Source of the DNA: Gautieria morchelliformis
Taxonomy: Eukaryota; Basidiomycota; Agaricomycetes; Gomphales; Gomphaceae
Reading direction: 5' to 3'
NCBI GenBank assembly: GCA_015179125.1
Contig: WHVA01000125.1
Span: forward strand, 1-64,000
DNA length: 64,000 nucleotides
The notes under the pieces are model-generated. The model saw only the letters and a program-made list of their open reading frames with translations. It did no database searches and was not told where the DNA came from. Shown piece by piece: positions 54,900 through 64,000 of this stretch (the first letter of the stretch is position 1; the number at the start of each line of letters is the position of its first letter). The translations under genes were made by a program, and so were the position numbers.

Positions 54900-56340
54900 A
54901 TGTCCAATTAGTATTTGACTGAGGAGGTGCAGGAGTGGAATTCCGGTTGCTGGAATTGGAGCCAGAATTGTTGTTGTTGTTATTTCTGGAGTTGTTGTTT
55001 CTGGAATTGGTCTTCTTCTTGTCCTTGTCAGACTTCTTGTCGGAAGGCTTGTCGTGCTTGCTCTGGGCGGAAGTTTAGTGAGCGACCTCAGAATGTCATT
55101 CCCAGTAGTGTGCATTGATGGATTGAGGGAGGTTGTGGAGGTCGGTCAGAGTGGTGGGTTTTCTGATGTGGGCGATTTCATCTTTGATGTGGGATGGAAG
55201 GCCCATATAAAAATGTTGGTGGAGTGCGGCTTCTCCCCATTGGACTCGAGCTGCTGGAAAGTGACAATGTAAGCTATCTTATGAGTGTCTTTCATACGAA
55301 GCTTATCGAGTTCGTTTTCCACATTGGCTTCCATATCAAAAGGTCCAAAGTTATTGTGGAGTTTGGACATGAAATTGGGAAAATCATCTGCCCAGTTGAT
55401 GATGGCGTAGGGATCCATAAGGGCCGGTGCGAAATAGTTGAGAGCCATGCCATGGAGGTAGGAAAGTGTCAGGGGACAGCCTGGTGGTTCCTCTTATTTC
55501 CTTTATCTTCTGTTATCTTCTGCCTTCCTCACCTGCTTGTCATTGCCTGTTCCTCCCTTTCCTTAAATTTGAGTTCCATGCTCCCCCACCCATATTCATG
55601 TCCAGTAGTCTGGCCTGCTCAGTAGCTGTATAGTTAGTTGCTTAGGTAATGGGATCCTCACCCGATTCTCTTTGGATCCCCTTACCAGGTGTGTAGGTGG
55701 CCTATGTAGTTACTGAGTAGTGTCTTAAATATCTTTGTATCCCCCTTACCAGTGCTCTGTGTGACTTACCACGAGCAGGTAGGGTTTCCCTTACAGAAAG
55801 GGCATAGTTGACCTTTTTCTCATTTTTGGAAAAGGTGTCAGGATGGTTGTGGAAGTTGAGCTGAAGCTGAACCAGAAAAGGCTGAAGCTTCTTTGGGTTG
55901 GATCTGTCAAATTGGTCAGATTCACGAACTTTGGTCTTGGCACCGTTCTTGAGCTGGGTGTTGGAGGTTGCTGGCCAGCATGGCAATAGCCTGCAAGGTC
56001 CGGTACTTGGGTGGGCAGAACTGGGTTGGCGGGATTTGGAGGTGGAGGACCACCTGGGGGACTGCCAGGAGGACCTGGTGGTGCTGGGTGTTGAGATGAT
56101 GCAGCCATATGTTTGTTGCTGCTACTTGAGGAGATCATAGCCAGGATTGCCGGCGTTGATATTGGTAACATCTTTGATGTGGCTTGGTGGAAGATTGTTG
56201 GTAAATGGATCATTGGGATGAGAGCTGGAAGGATCTGTGCATCTTGGTGATGCTGCGGACCTAAGTGTTCCAAAATAGAGAGGGCTTCAACAGCTCCTGC
56301 ACAGGTTGAGGTAGCTGTGGTATGATGAGGCATAGTGATA
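54900..56340 (-). pseudogene. Ty3/gypsy gag remnant
   Basis: Minus strand. Begins near 56340 (MPHHTTATSTCAGAVEALS), a Pro-rich stretch follows, then KVRESDQFDRSNPKKLQPFL and FHNHPDTFSKNEKKVNYALS, which continue beyond an inserted LTR as YFAPALMDPYAIINWADDF, NELDKLRMKDTHKIAY and IKDEIAHIRKPTTLTDLHN-like sequence. This is the Gag capsid pattern of a gypsy family different from chromoviruses 1 and 2. Asn/Ser-rich C-terminus; the zinc knuckle and all of pol are missing. Frameshifts present. Confidence 0.82.
55467..55795. mobile_element. Solo LTR (329 bp) inside gypsy gag
   Basis: TGTCAGGGGACAGCC ... GGTTTCCCTTACA, flanked by GAAAG on both sides (55462-55466 and 55796-55800). The ends resemble those of the chromovirus 2 LTR (TGTCAGGGGACA / CCCTTACA), so it is probably a related family. 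It splits the gag frame. Confidence 0.9.
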
Positions 56341-56381
56341 GTTATTGGGTGGAAATCAGATAATACTGTTACATATTGCAA

Positions 56382-57502
56382 ATCCCAGAAGTTGGAACTA
56401 GAAAGGACAGCAGCTTCAACTTATGTGTTGCACCCCCAATGAACTATCATCCTAAGTTTTTCAGATCAGAAGTTGGAAGTCAGAAAGCACGTATCAAAGC
56501 AAGTCAAAGATCGGAAACTAAGTTGGATGGTGGAATGCGGAGGGACAGAGGTTTTGCAATACTCATTGTGCTAAGAACAGGAGATAGAGAAAAGGGAATC
56601 ATGTATTGAAGGTGATTATCTGATTGCAGAATTGAGAGCATACATGAGGGGGTTTTTATACAAAGAGCTGTTGTACTACTAAGCATGTTCCAAGGGAAAT
56701 GGAAGTCGGGTATGATATACGGGGCAAGTAACTGATCAGGAACAAAGAACTACAAGGGGTGTAGTTATATGTTAGGAATGATATCATGTACGATTGATTT
56801 AATCTCTTGGTTGTGAGATAAATCGAGTGAGATTTTGAAGTAGACAGGTATATCAGCGCGCACAATAAGTATGCGTGTCTTATGATTTTAGTGCCGACTA
56901 GAAATTCTACTACTACGAGTGGGGTGAAATGAGGTGCTATTTCACTATTTTGTTATTGTACATGGGGTCATGTATTTATTTATTATTGGTGGCACTTGGC
57001 GGTCGAGGAATTGGTGGTGTAATACTGAAGGGATGATGGAATGGGTGAACGGTGCGCATGTGATGATAGGAGAGACGACGTGTGCTGAATAGATTGGGCT
57101 TGGAGATGGAGTGTAAAATAGGATGCGGGAACGGGAGTTTAGTGAAGGATAGGGGGCATAGTCTGGGTATAGGCAGGGTCGGCTCGACGCGTCACGTCCC
57201 TTGATTGGGTCACGTGACTGATGGAAAGTGCGTGATTCGGGATGGGCTCGGTGTTCTTGGATAGCGTCTTGGGCGTTGTGAGTCATGGTAACACGTGAGA
57301 TGTGTCCCTGTGATATCGGAGAAGTTGGGGGGTGTGATCGGGTCAGTTTGGGTGGGTATGTGATGATCCGGCGGTCTCGGGTACTAGTGCCGTAGTACAT
57401 ATATCCCGAGAGAGGGGTTGTCGGAGTATTGGTCGTGATATGGGGTTGTGTTTGTAGTTTAATGTGTTAATATTGTTTTCTTTAATACTTTCAACAAGGG
57501 GG
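56382..57502. other. No gene recognised; likely retroelement flank
   Basis: Would contain the 5' LTR and leader of the gag above if the element were intact, but no repeat partner exists in the window. Contains a purine run CAAGGGGG just before 57503. Confidence 0.35.
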
Positions 57503-57556
57503 TGTAGGAGAGAGTTAAGAACAATGGGCGAAAGAACAAGGGGATGGAAAGCATAT

Positions 57557-60092
57557 TGTCACGACCCGTCTATGTCTTATACCCAGTAACCTCATCACTC
57601 CACTTCTATATTCGCTCTGTTCGCTCTTCGCTGAAGTCGCTGAACATTTATTCGCTACCCGCATCATTCGCATGTAGCCACACCATCAAAATGCGATCAA
57701 CGTCCTTTGCCCGGCTCGATGGTTCATCATGGATCCTATCACCCTCTCGGCTCAAACCTCGTTGGGTGTTCCTATGATCGGATGATGCGACTCATTTATT
57801 TTTTGTACCCAGCAACCCCTATTGTCCCTTCCCCCAAGCCTGCTCTATGTTCACGCGGCTTCACCCTTCTGTCAAGATTGGTTTTCAGGCGTTAATATCG
57901 TGTATTAGTGAACACAGTGAATGCCCGAATAACTTGTGCGAATAATTATGCTGTTCGGCGAATAGGTGAACCGATGAATGTTCACGGAACAAGAGGGTTG
58001 CCCGAACGGGGCTCTCCCTATCTACAGTCGTAGCGAAATAGCTCGGAGCACTTGACGACGTAACGTGCAAGATATTGCGGAAGGGCTGTCTAAGTTTTGA
58101 TGGTCCCTTTGCTGGCGAAGGTGCTCCTTCAGAGCCCTTCGCCAACAGCACAGAAAGTAGTTTGGAGGCTAAGGTAACGAAGATGAAGTATGAGAACTCA
58201 CCAGTGATGCCTAAGTCCTTGGCTGGTCGAAGATAGAAATCTTCAAGCAGAGGCTCAAGACAATGATCACAGCGAGGTCAAGTTTGCACAAGATGGACGA
58301 CGTATGATAATTGAACTGGGGAATATACATGCGAATGTAAACTACTTATATCGAATGCTTGTAAGGTATCAGCGAATAGGAAAGAGGCTGTCATGAGTTA
58401 GGGCGGATAGGGGTGTGCAGTCATGATACAGCATAGATGAAATAAACATACAATAGAATGTGAGGAGAGGGGGAACATGAAATGACGGAGAGTAAAGGTG
58501 GCGAAGGCACTTATGGACAAAACCATGTCTTGGGACCCGCATACATGCTACCCTGCACGGACTCTTGGTCTACTGGGTCGATTCCGCACGACCTATGGAA
58601 GAGATGCCCTGCGAACACATCTTGACCATACAAACGCCCAATGGGGTTGGATTAAGAAGACGATGGGGTTAATGATGAACCATCATGCCGGGTGAATGGC
58701 ATCGATCGTATTTGATGGTGTGCCTGCTGGCGAATGATGTGAGCAGCGACTAGCCGTTCGGCAAAATGCAAGGAAGGGCGAACAGAGGTGACCTAGTGGA
58801 GGAGAGGTCGAGGTAGAGGGCGAAGCCGAGCAAATACCAAGGAGGAGTAGCGAAAGGGAAAATGGGGATACCAAGGTGTAGGAAATACACTGGTCATGAC
58901 AATCCAACTATCAGAACACCATCAGAAGAGGGTCGAACAGCGGAGGTAGTAGACCCAGTGATGACTTGTCAAGTCAGTCCAAAGCCGTTGGTTGTGCGTT
59001 TAACGGCGTGGCAGTGGTAACGGGCGCGAATCAGCGAACACCGGTTGCCGAACATGACAATGGCGATCGGAACGAACACGGAAATGGGGTGAGAAATGTC
59101 AGGACAGAGCACCTGAGTTATGAGGAATAAACGCGTCATGACACCTTCCCTTCAGCCACGCCTCTTCTATGATCATTCCATTCGCCCTTCGCCGCATTCG
59201 CTGAATGACCATTCACTGCTCGCATCATTCGCCAGCAGGTACGCCATCAAACATGATTGACATCCTTTACCTGGCTTGATGGTTCATCACTGGTCCCGTC
59301 ACCTTCCTGAACCAACCCCTTTAGGTGTTCATATGGCCGGAATGCATTCGCAGGATGTACTGCCCATAGATTGTGTGGGATCAACCCAGCAGACAAAGAG
59401 TCCATGCAGGGCAGCATATATGCGGGTCCCAAGGCGTGTTTTCATACATAAGTACCTTTGTCCCCTTTCCTCCCTGTCGTTTCATGTTTGCACTCCTCTT
59501 TCATTCTATTGTATCTGTGTTTCATCTATTTTGTATCATGACTGCGCACCCCTATCCAACCCTGACTCCAGACGGCCTCTTTCCTATTCGCTGATATCAT
59601 ACGAGCATTCGATATAAGTAGTTTACATTCGCATGTATATTCTCCAGTTCAATTATCATACATCCATCTTGTGCAAAACTTGACCTCACTGTGACCACCG
59701 TCTTGAGCCCTCTCCTGTAGATTCCTATCTTCGACCAGAGGAGGACTTAAGCACCACTGGTGAGTTTTCATACTTCACCTTCGTTACCTCAGCCTTCGAA
59801 CTATTATCTGCGCTGTCCGTGAAGGGCTCCGAAGGAGCGCCTTCGCCAGCAAAAGGATTGTTGCTACTTAAACAACCTTTCTGTGACACCTTGCACGTTA
59901 CATCGTCAAGTGCCACGGGCTATTTTGCTATGACTGTAGATAGGGCGAGCCTCGTTCGGGCAGCCCTCTTATCTTCTGAACATTTATTGGTTCACCTTAT
60001 TCGCCGAATGGCACACTTATTCACACAAGTTATTCGGGCTTTCTCTGTGTTCACTAATACATGATATTAATGCCTAAAAACCAATCTTGACA
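57557..60092 (-). mobile_element. Family A LTR, reversed, rearranged, with another LTR nested in it
   Basis: Outer ends TGTCACGACC (57557) and CCAATCTTGACA (60092) are those of a reversed family A LTR, and both flanks are CATAT (57552-57556 and 60093-60097). Inside, the end region occurs twice: 57557-57780 repeats what starts again at about 57781 (GATGCGACTCATTTATTT). So a full LTR (57781-57869 plus 59149-60092, 1,033 bp net) is followed by a partial second one. Copy 4 is inserted at 57870. Confidence 0.85.
57870..59143 (+). mobile_element. Solo LTR, family A, copy 4 (1,274 bp)
   Basis: TGTCAAGATTGG ... CGTCATGACA with the perfect target duplication CCTTC (57865-57869 and 59144-59148). Very close to copy 1 in length and sequence. 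It sits inside an older, reversed member of its own family. Confidence 0.95.
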
Positions 60093-60387
60093 CATATTTG
60101 ACATGACAGAACAACGGGACTCCAGAGGGGACGGACTTATGGTCTTGGTGTACTGCGAGTCAAGTCTGGTGTGCCCAAGTAATAGGGTTGAATGGGGAAA
60201 GGATATAACAAGGTGGAATGTCAGAAAGGAGGTGGAACAGAGTGTCAGAAGTCGGAATATCATGGTTGTAATAGTTTCCTCCTCACTCTCAGTTTCCAAA
60301 CTTCAAGATACAAATTCCAGTTACAATTCTATTCCTATCATCTACCACCTACCACCACTCGACCTCGCCATTGTAATATCAGATTAA

Positions 60388-61056
60388 ATGTCTCAAAGAC
60401 TTATCATGGCCCAACCGTCTATGACCGCCCTCCAGCACCCAAAGCATGATATCCATAAATTTTGTGATATAAAACTGAAGTTGAGTAGAGACGATTGGAT
60501 CTCATGGAAGAGGGAATTGCTTGCGACTGCTTGTAACAGGGGACTTTACAAAATCATTACAGGAACAGATGATTATCCCAACAACACCAATTGTCTTGTT
60601 GTTGTGGTTAATGGCATCGAAACTGTGGGGAATATTCCATTGATCCAGCTCCAGGATGAATGGAATGACAGGAACAATGTGGCATACAGCCAGATCCTCC
60701 TATGTATTACCCCTGAGCTCCAAACCTCTATCAACTCTACTGAATCCTCAGCAAAGGCATGGGAGATCTTGATGAGGAAATTCAAGTCTACAGACCCAAG
60801 TAAAATCAGCATCATTCACACAAGATATGAAAATTACCACATGACTTAGGGACAGTCATTATCCTCATATCTCACTGCAATGAAGGAGTTTAGGGACCAG
60901 TTGGAAAAAATGGGTGAGATCATTGCTGATTCCACTCATGCTGCCACTATCCTACCTGAATATTGGTGGTCTATAGCTCAACCAATCAGGATGATAACTG
61001 GGGACATAGACATCATTGAGGAAAAGCTAGAGGCTCACGAGGCGGACTTGAGTGTG
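60388..61056 (+). pseudogene. Copia gag (5' two-thirds)
   Basis: ATG six bases after the candidate LTR. Gag pattern: DIKLKLSRDDWISWKRELLA, GLYKIITGTDDYP, AWEILMRKFKSTDPSKISII, HTRYENYHM, a TAG at 60847, then SYLTAMKEFRDQLEKMGEII, ADSTHAATILPEYW and DIIEEKLEAHEADLS, typical of the UBN2 family. It ends where a chromovirus integrase fragment begins, with the join near AAGCAAGGTGTCCC. Confidence 0.85.
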
Positions 61057-61896
61057 GTGGAAGCAAGGTGTCCCACTTCATTCCAACACACACGACAATT
61101 ACGGCCCTTGGAGCGGCCCACCTGTTCCTTGCGCATGTCTGGTAGTTGCATGGGCTCCCAAAGCAGGTCGTTTCCAACTGAGGTCCACAGTTTGTTGTGG
61201 AACTGACATGAGAGCTCTACCGCCTGCTCGGAATAAAGCTACCACCACAGCATACCATCCACAGGGTGACAGACAGACGGAATGGGTCAATCAGGAGCTG
61301 GAGCAATATCTCCACCTCTTTGTCAACGAGAGGGAGGATGACTGGGACAAGCTACTTCCACTGGCGGAATTCCAATACAACAACCATGTACATTCCGCCA
61401 CGCAGCAGACTCCCTTCATGCTTGACTCCAGACAACATCCACAGATGGGCTTTGAGCCACACCAGGCAGAGTCCCGACTCGAGACAGTCAATGAGTTCTG
61501 AGACCGCATGGACTCCACCCTTTCAGAAGCCAAGTCTGCCCTTGCGAAGGCCAAGGATGACATGGCAAGGTAGTACAACCAGCACTAGGTTCCTGCCCCG
61601 GAGTACCAAGTCGGAGACAAGGTGTATTTAGACGCAAGTGACATCTGCACCACATGCCCTTTGCAGAAGCTTGCCCACCGCTACCTTGGGCCCTTTACAG
61701 TGATGCAGAGGGCTGGACAGAAGGCGTACCGCCTCCGACTTCCAAACTCCATGTCCCGCCTCCACCCCGTCTTCAATGTAGTGAAGTTGCTCCCTGCGCT
61801 TGAGGACCCAATTCCAGGTCGGAAGGCTCATCCACCACCTCCACCGGAAATTGTAGATGGGGAAGAGCACTATGTGGTGGAATGGCTCCTGGACAG
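61057..61896 (+). pseudogene. Chromovirus 2-type integrase fragment, heavily C-to-T/G-to-A mutated
   Basis: Matches the 3' part of chromovirus 2 pol (45240-44400, minus) base for base with many transitions. Readable: TTTAYHPQGDRQTEWVNQEL, LLPLAEFQYNNHVHSATQQT, EYQVGDKVYLDASDICTTCP and IVDGEEHYVVEWLLDS. Stops come from C-to-T or G-to-A changes (for example TGA 61499, TAG 61571 and 61586). Cut at 61897 by a copia LTR. Confidence 0.9.
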
Positions 61897-62409
61897 TGTA
61901 GTAACTCGGTTTGGGCAAGTAGGAAGTTATATGCCAGATATGAACGATGGGACTTGCAGGAGATTAGTAAACTATTTAATGTTCTCCTCAGTGATAGTCA
62001 ACACTAAGTAATATAAAGGAAAGCTACCTATTTAATGTTCTACATGGTTTTTCAGTTAAATACTACGAAAGTACACTATTAAACTCACCTCCTCAGTGAT
62101 AGTCAACACTGAGGAGGGGAGGCTGTGCATGGGCTTGTTTCACTCGCATTACAAAGTTCCAGCACTTAAGCGCCCATAAAACGTAGCGCATTGGTGAACA
62201 GCCGCAGCTCAAAAGGGAAACTTGTCCACAAGCACCCACAAAGGGTCGGTTGGACAGAACATGAAAAGGAGTAGGAATACAGCCTCGAAAAAAATCAAAG
62301 AAAATTGTGAAAGGCATAGAATGAAAGTCAGCATAGTTTCAGGTCAAAATTGAGAGAAAGAACAACAGAAATGTTAGGTTTGAAGTCTGGTGCACATATG
62401 CACCCAACA
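61897..62409 (-). mobile_element. Copia 3' LTR (513 bp)
   Basis: On the minus strand starts TGTTGGGTGCATATGTGC right after a polypurine tract (TTTGAGGGGGTG) and ends AACCGAGTTACTACA. CTCCTCAGTGATAGTCAACACT occurs twice (61984 and 62090), the second as part of a short palindrome with CACTGAGGAGG. The outer target duplication cannot be checked because the 5' LTR is outside the window. Confidence 0.75.
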
Positions 62410-64000
62410 CACCCCCTCAAACCTAATATATACTGAGTTTTTCGTTGAGCATTTTGACCCGTGGGTTTGGTAATCCTCTTGTGAGGATATCTGCCAGCAT
62501 TTGATCTGTTGGCAAATATTTGATTGTAACTTCTTTGTTTTCGATTGTATCTCAAATGAAATACAAATGAATGTCGAAATGCTTCGTCCTAGCATGTTGT
62601 TGATTGCCATAGGCAATCATAATGGCAGATTGATTGTCTGAAAAGATTTTGACTGGTGAATTCAGTGGTTGGAATATTTCAGAGATGAGATGGCGCATCC
62701 ATAGAGCCTCTTTGCTTGCATGAGTTAAGGCAATGAATTCGGCTTCAGTTGATGAGAGGGCTACGATGGATTGCTTCTGGCAACTCCATGATACAGTCCC
62801 TCCATCAATCTGAAAGACATAAGCCGAATAAGAATGCCTATGCTCTTGCGAAGCCCAATCAGCATCTGCATAACCAACCAGTCCTTCTCGATTCTTTCCA
62901 AGTGTTAACTTGCAGTCTTTTGTAGTCTTCAAATATTTAAAGACTCGTTTGACTGCAGTCCAATGTGTGCCACCTGGATTTTCGAGGAATTGAGATAGTA
63001 GTGACACCGCAAATGTAATGTCTGGTCGAGTGGCTACTGCTGCCCACATGAGTGATCCGATTGCTTGCCTATATGGCATCTTTGCCATGGCATTCTTTCC
63101 TTTCTCAGTTTGAGGGCATTGGTCTTTTGATAGCTTTAGATTTGGGTCCAGAGGTGTACGACATGGTTTGGTGTCTTCTAGATTGAAGCGCTCGAGGATT
63201 TTCTCAATGTATACAGGTTGAGAAATCGATATCATCTTGTTTTCCCAGTCTCTCTCAATTTTGAGATTGAGTAACCAGTGTATCTCGCCCAGATCTTTCA
63301 TACTAAAGATCTGTTTCAGATTATCCTTTACTCCATCGAGAGTTGATTGGTTTTCAGCAGTGATGGTCAGGTCATCAACTGCTGTCGCAATGATTGCATG
63401 GCCTCTGGCATCTCATCTATAAAACACCGCTGCATCAGAAGCTGATTTCGTGAATCCTAGCTTCATAAATTCGCTGCTTAGACATTTAAACCATTCCCTT
63501 CCAGATTGCTTTAGCCCGTATAGGGCTTTCTTGAGCAGGAGCACCTCGTCTGTATTCTCACTCTTATATCCAATGGCTGCTTCATATAGATTGGTTCGGG
63601 CAGTGTCGCATTGAGATAAGCATAATATACGTCCATTTGATGTATAGGCCAATCGTTTCTGGCTGCAATTGCATATATGACCCGTAAGGAGCTAAGTCGT
63701 GCGACAGGAGAGTAGGTTTCGTCATAATCGACTCCAAAGCTTTGTGTGAAGCCTTGGGCAGCCATCCGTGATTTAGGTGTGATGGGATTTCCTTGAGGAT
63801 CACGTTTCCAGAGGAAAACCATCGGTTACCTACAATATTGGCATCTGATAGTGGTTTGACTACTTCCCATACATTCTTGTCGATTAGAGCATTATACTCT
63901 TTATCCATCGACTCCTTCCATATTGGGTCATTTAATGGTTCATCTGCATTCGCTGGTTCAACCAGATTTCGATTATATACCGCTGCAATATAGTCCTCAT
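62410..64000 (-). pseudogene. Copia pol 3' half: reverse transcriptase (RVT_2) and RNase H
   Basis: Minus strand, continuing past 64000. RT pieces in three frames: YNALIDKNVWEVVKPLSDAN, GFTQSFGVDYDETYSPVARL, HQMDVYYAYLNATLPEPIYM, LLLKKALYGLKQSGREWFK, then AVDDLTITAENQ, where the catalytic box reads AVDD, and MKDLGEIHWLLNLKIERD. RNase H: PYRQAIGSLMWAAVATRPDI, GYADADWASQEHRHSYSAYV, IVALSSTEAEFIALTHASKE and SDNQSAIMIA. A TGA interrupts near 62552 (CGA to TGA type), after which YLPTDQMLADILTRGLP closes the frame. Frameshifts and stops make it dead. Confidence 0.9.

Larger units (their letters stand above)
57503..60381 (+). mobile_element. Candidate copia LTR (about 338 bp net) split by nested LTRs
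   Basis: TGTAGGAGAGAG at 57503, preceded by CAAGGGGG, and TTGTAATATCA at 60381, followed six bases later by the ATG of copia gag. The piece between, 57557-60097, is a nested insertion with CATAT target duplications. Net length and the closeness to the gag ATG match the copia LTR at 393-700. Confidence 0.5.

Overview
The window reads as a repeat-rich stretch of a basidiomycete (most likely Agaricomycete) genome. The evidence is protein-coding genes split by many introns of about 47-60 nt, chromodomain Ty3/gypsy elements of the basidiomycete type, a sterol C-4 decarboxylase gene, a fungal STAND/NLR gene, and no operons or ribosome-binding sites. No tRNA, rRNA or CRISPR array was found. LAYOUT: 1-700 is the 5' end of a minus-strand Ty1/copia element. 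990-7510 is a decayed chromovirus (Ty3/gypsy) with a solo LTR in its RNase H region, a spliced antisense Cys-rich gene downstream of pol, and a 3' LTR. 7520-14363 is a hAT DNA transposon whose ten-exon transposase is fully in phase; it also carries a low-complexity second gene, a captured dynein heavy-chain exon and a nested foldback element. 14.98-23.1 kb is the one real host-gene island: ERG26-like (-), a GNL1-like circularly permuted GTPase (-), an RGS-domain membrane protein (+) and a SAM methyltransferase with microexons (-). 23.4-37.5 kb holds a pair of diverged direct duplications that bracket an NLR gene (18 near-identical ankyrin repeats) and a truncated PAC1/LIS1 pseudogene. 37.5-38.5 kb is an AT-rich island. 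38.5-43.4 kb is a second broken gypsy element (+) with two solo-LTR insertions. 43.7-49.94 kb is a nearly complete chromovirus (-) with both LTRs. 50-57.5 kb holds a TGAGTCA-motif cluster, degenerate tandem repeats, solo LTRs and a gypsy gag remnant. 57.5-64 kb is a nest of LTRs, a copia gag joined to a chromovirus integrase fragment, and the 3' half of another copia element (-). HOW THE PARTS RELATE: one 1.03-1.27 kb LTR family (ends TGTCA...TGACA, 5-bp target duplications) inserted at least five times, twice into the RNase H coding region of gypsy elements and once into another copy of itself. Many element genes are broken by in-frame TGA or TAG codons, and a direct comparison of two chromovirus copies shows CpG to TpG/CpA changes, as expected from methylation-linked decay or RIP-like mutation. 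Host genes share a marked use of GC-AG introns. Splice models were built by hand; those for ERG26, GNL1, the RGS gene, the methyltransferase and the hAT transposase all sum to whole codons, and the NLR sums to whole codons plus one extra base, matching a single frameshift.
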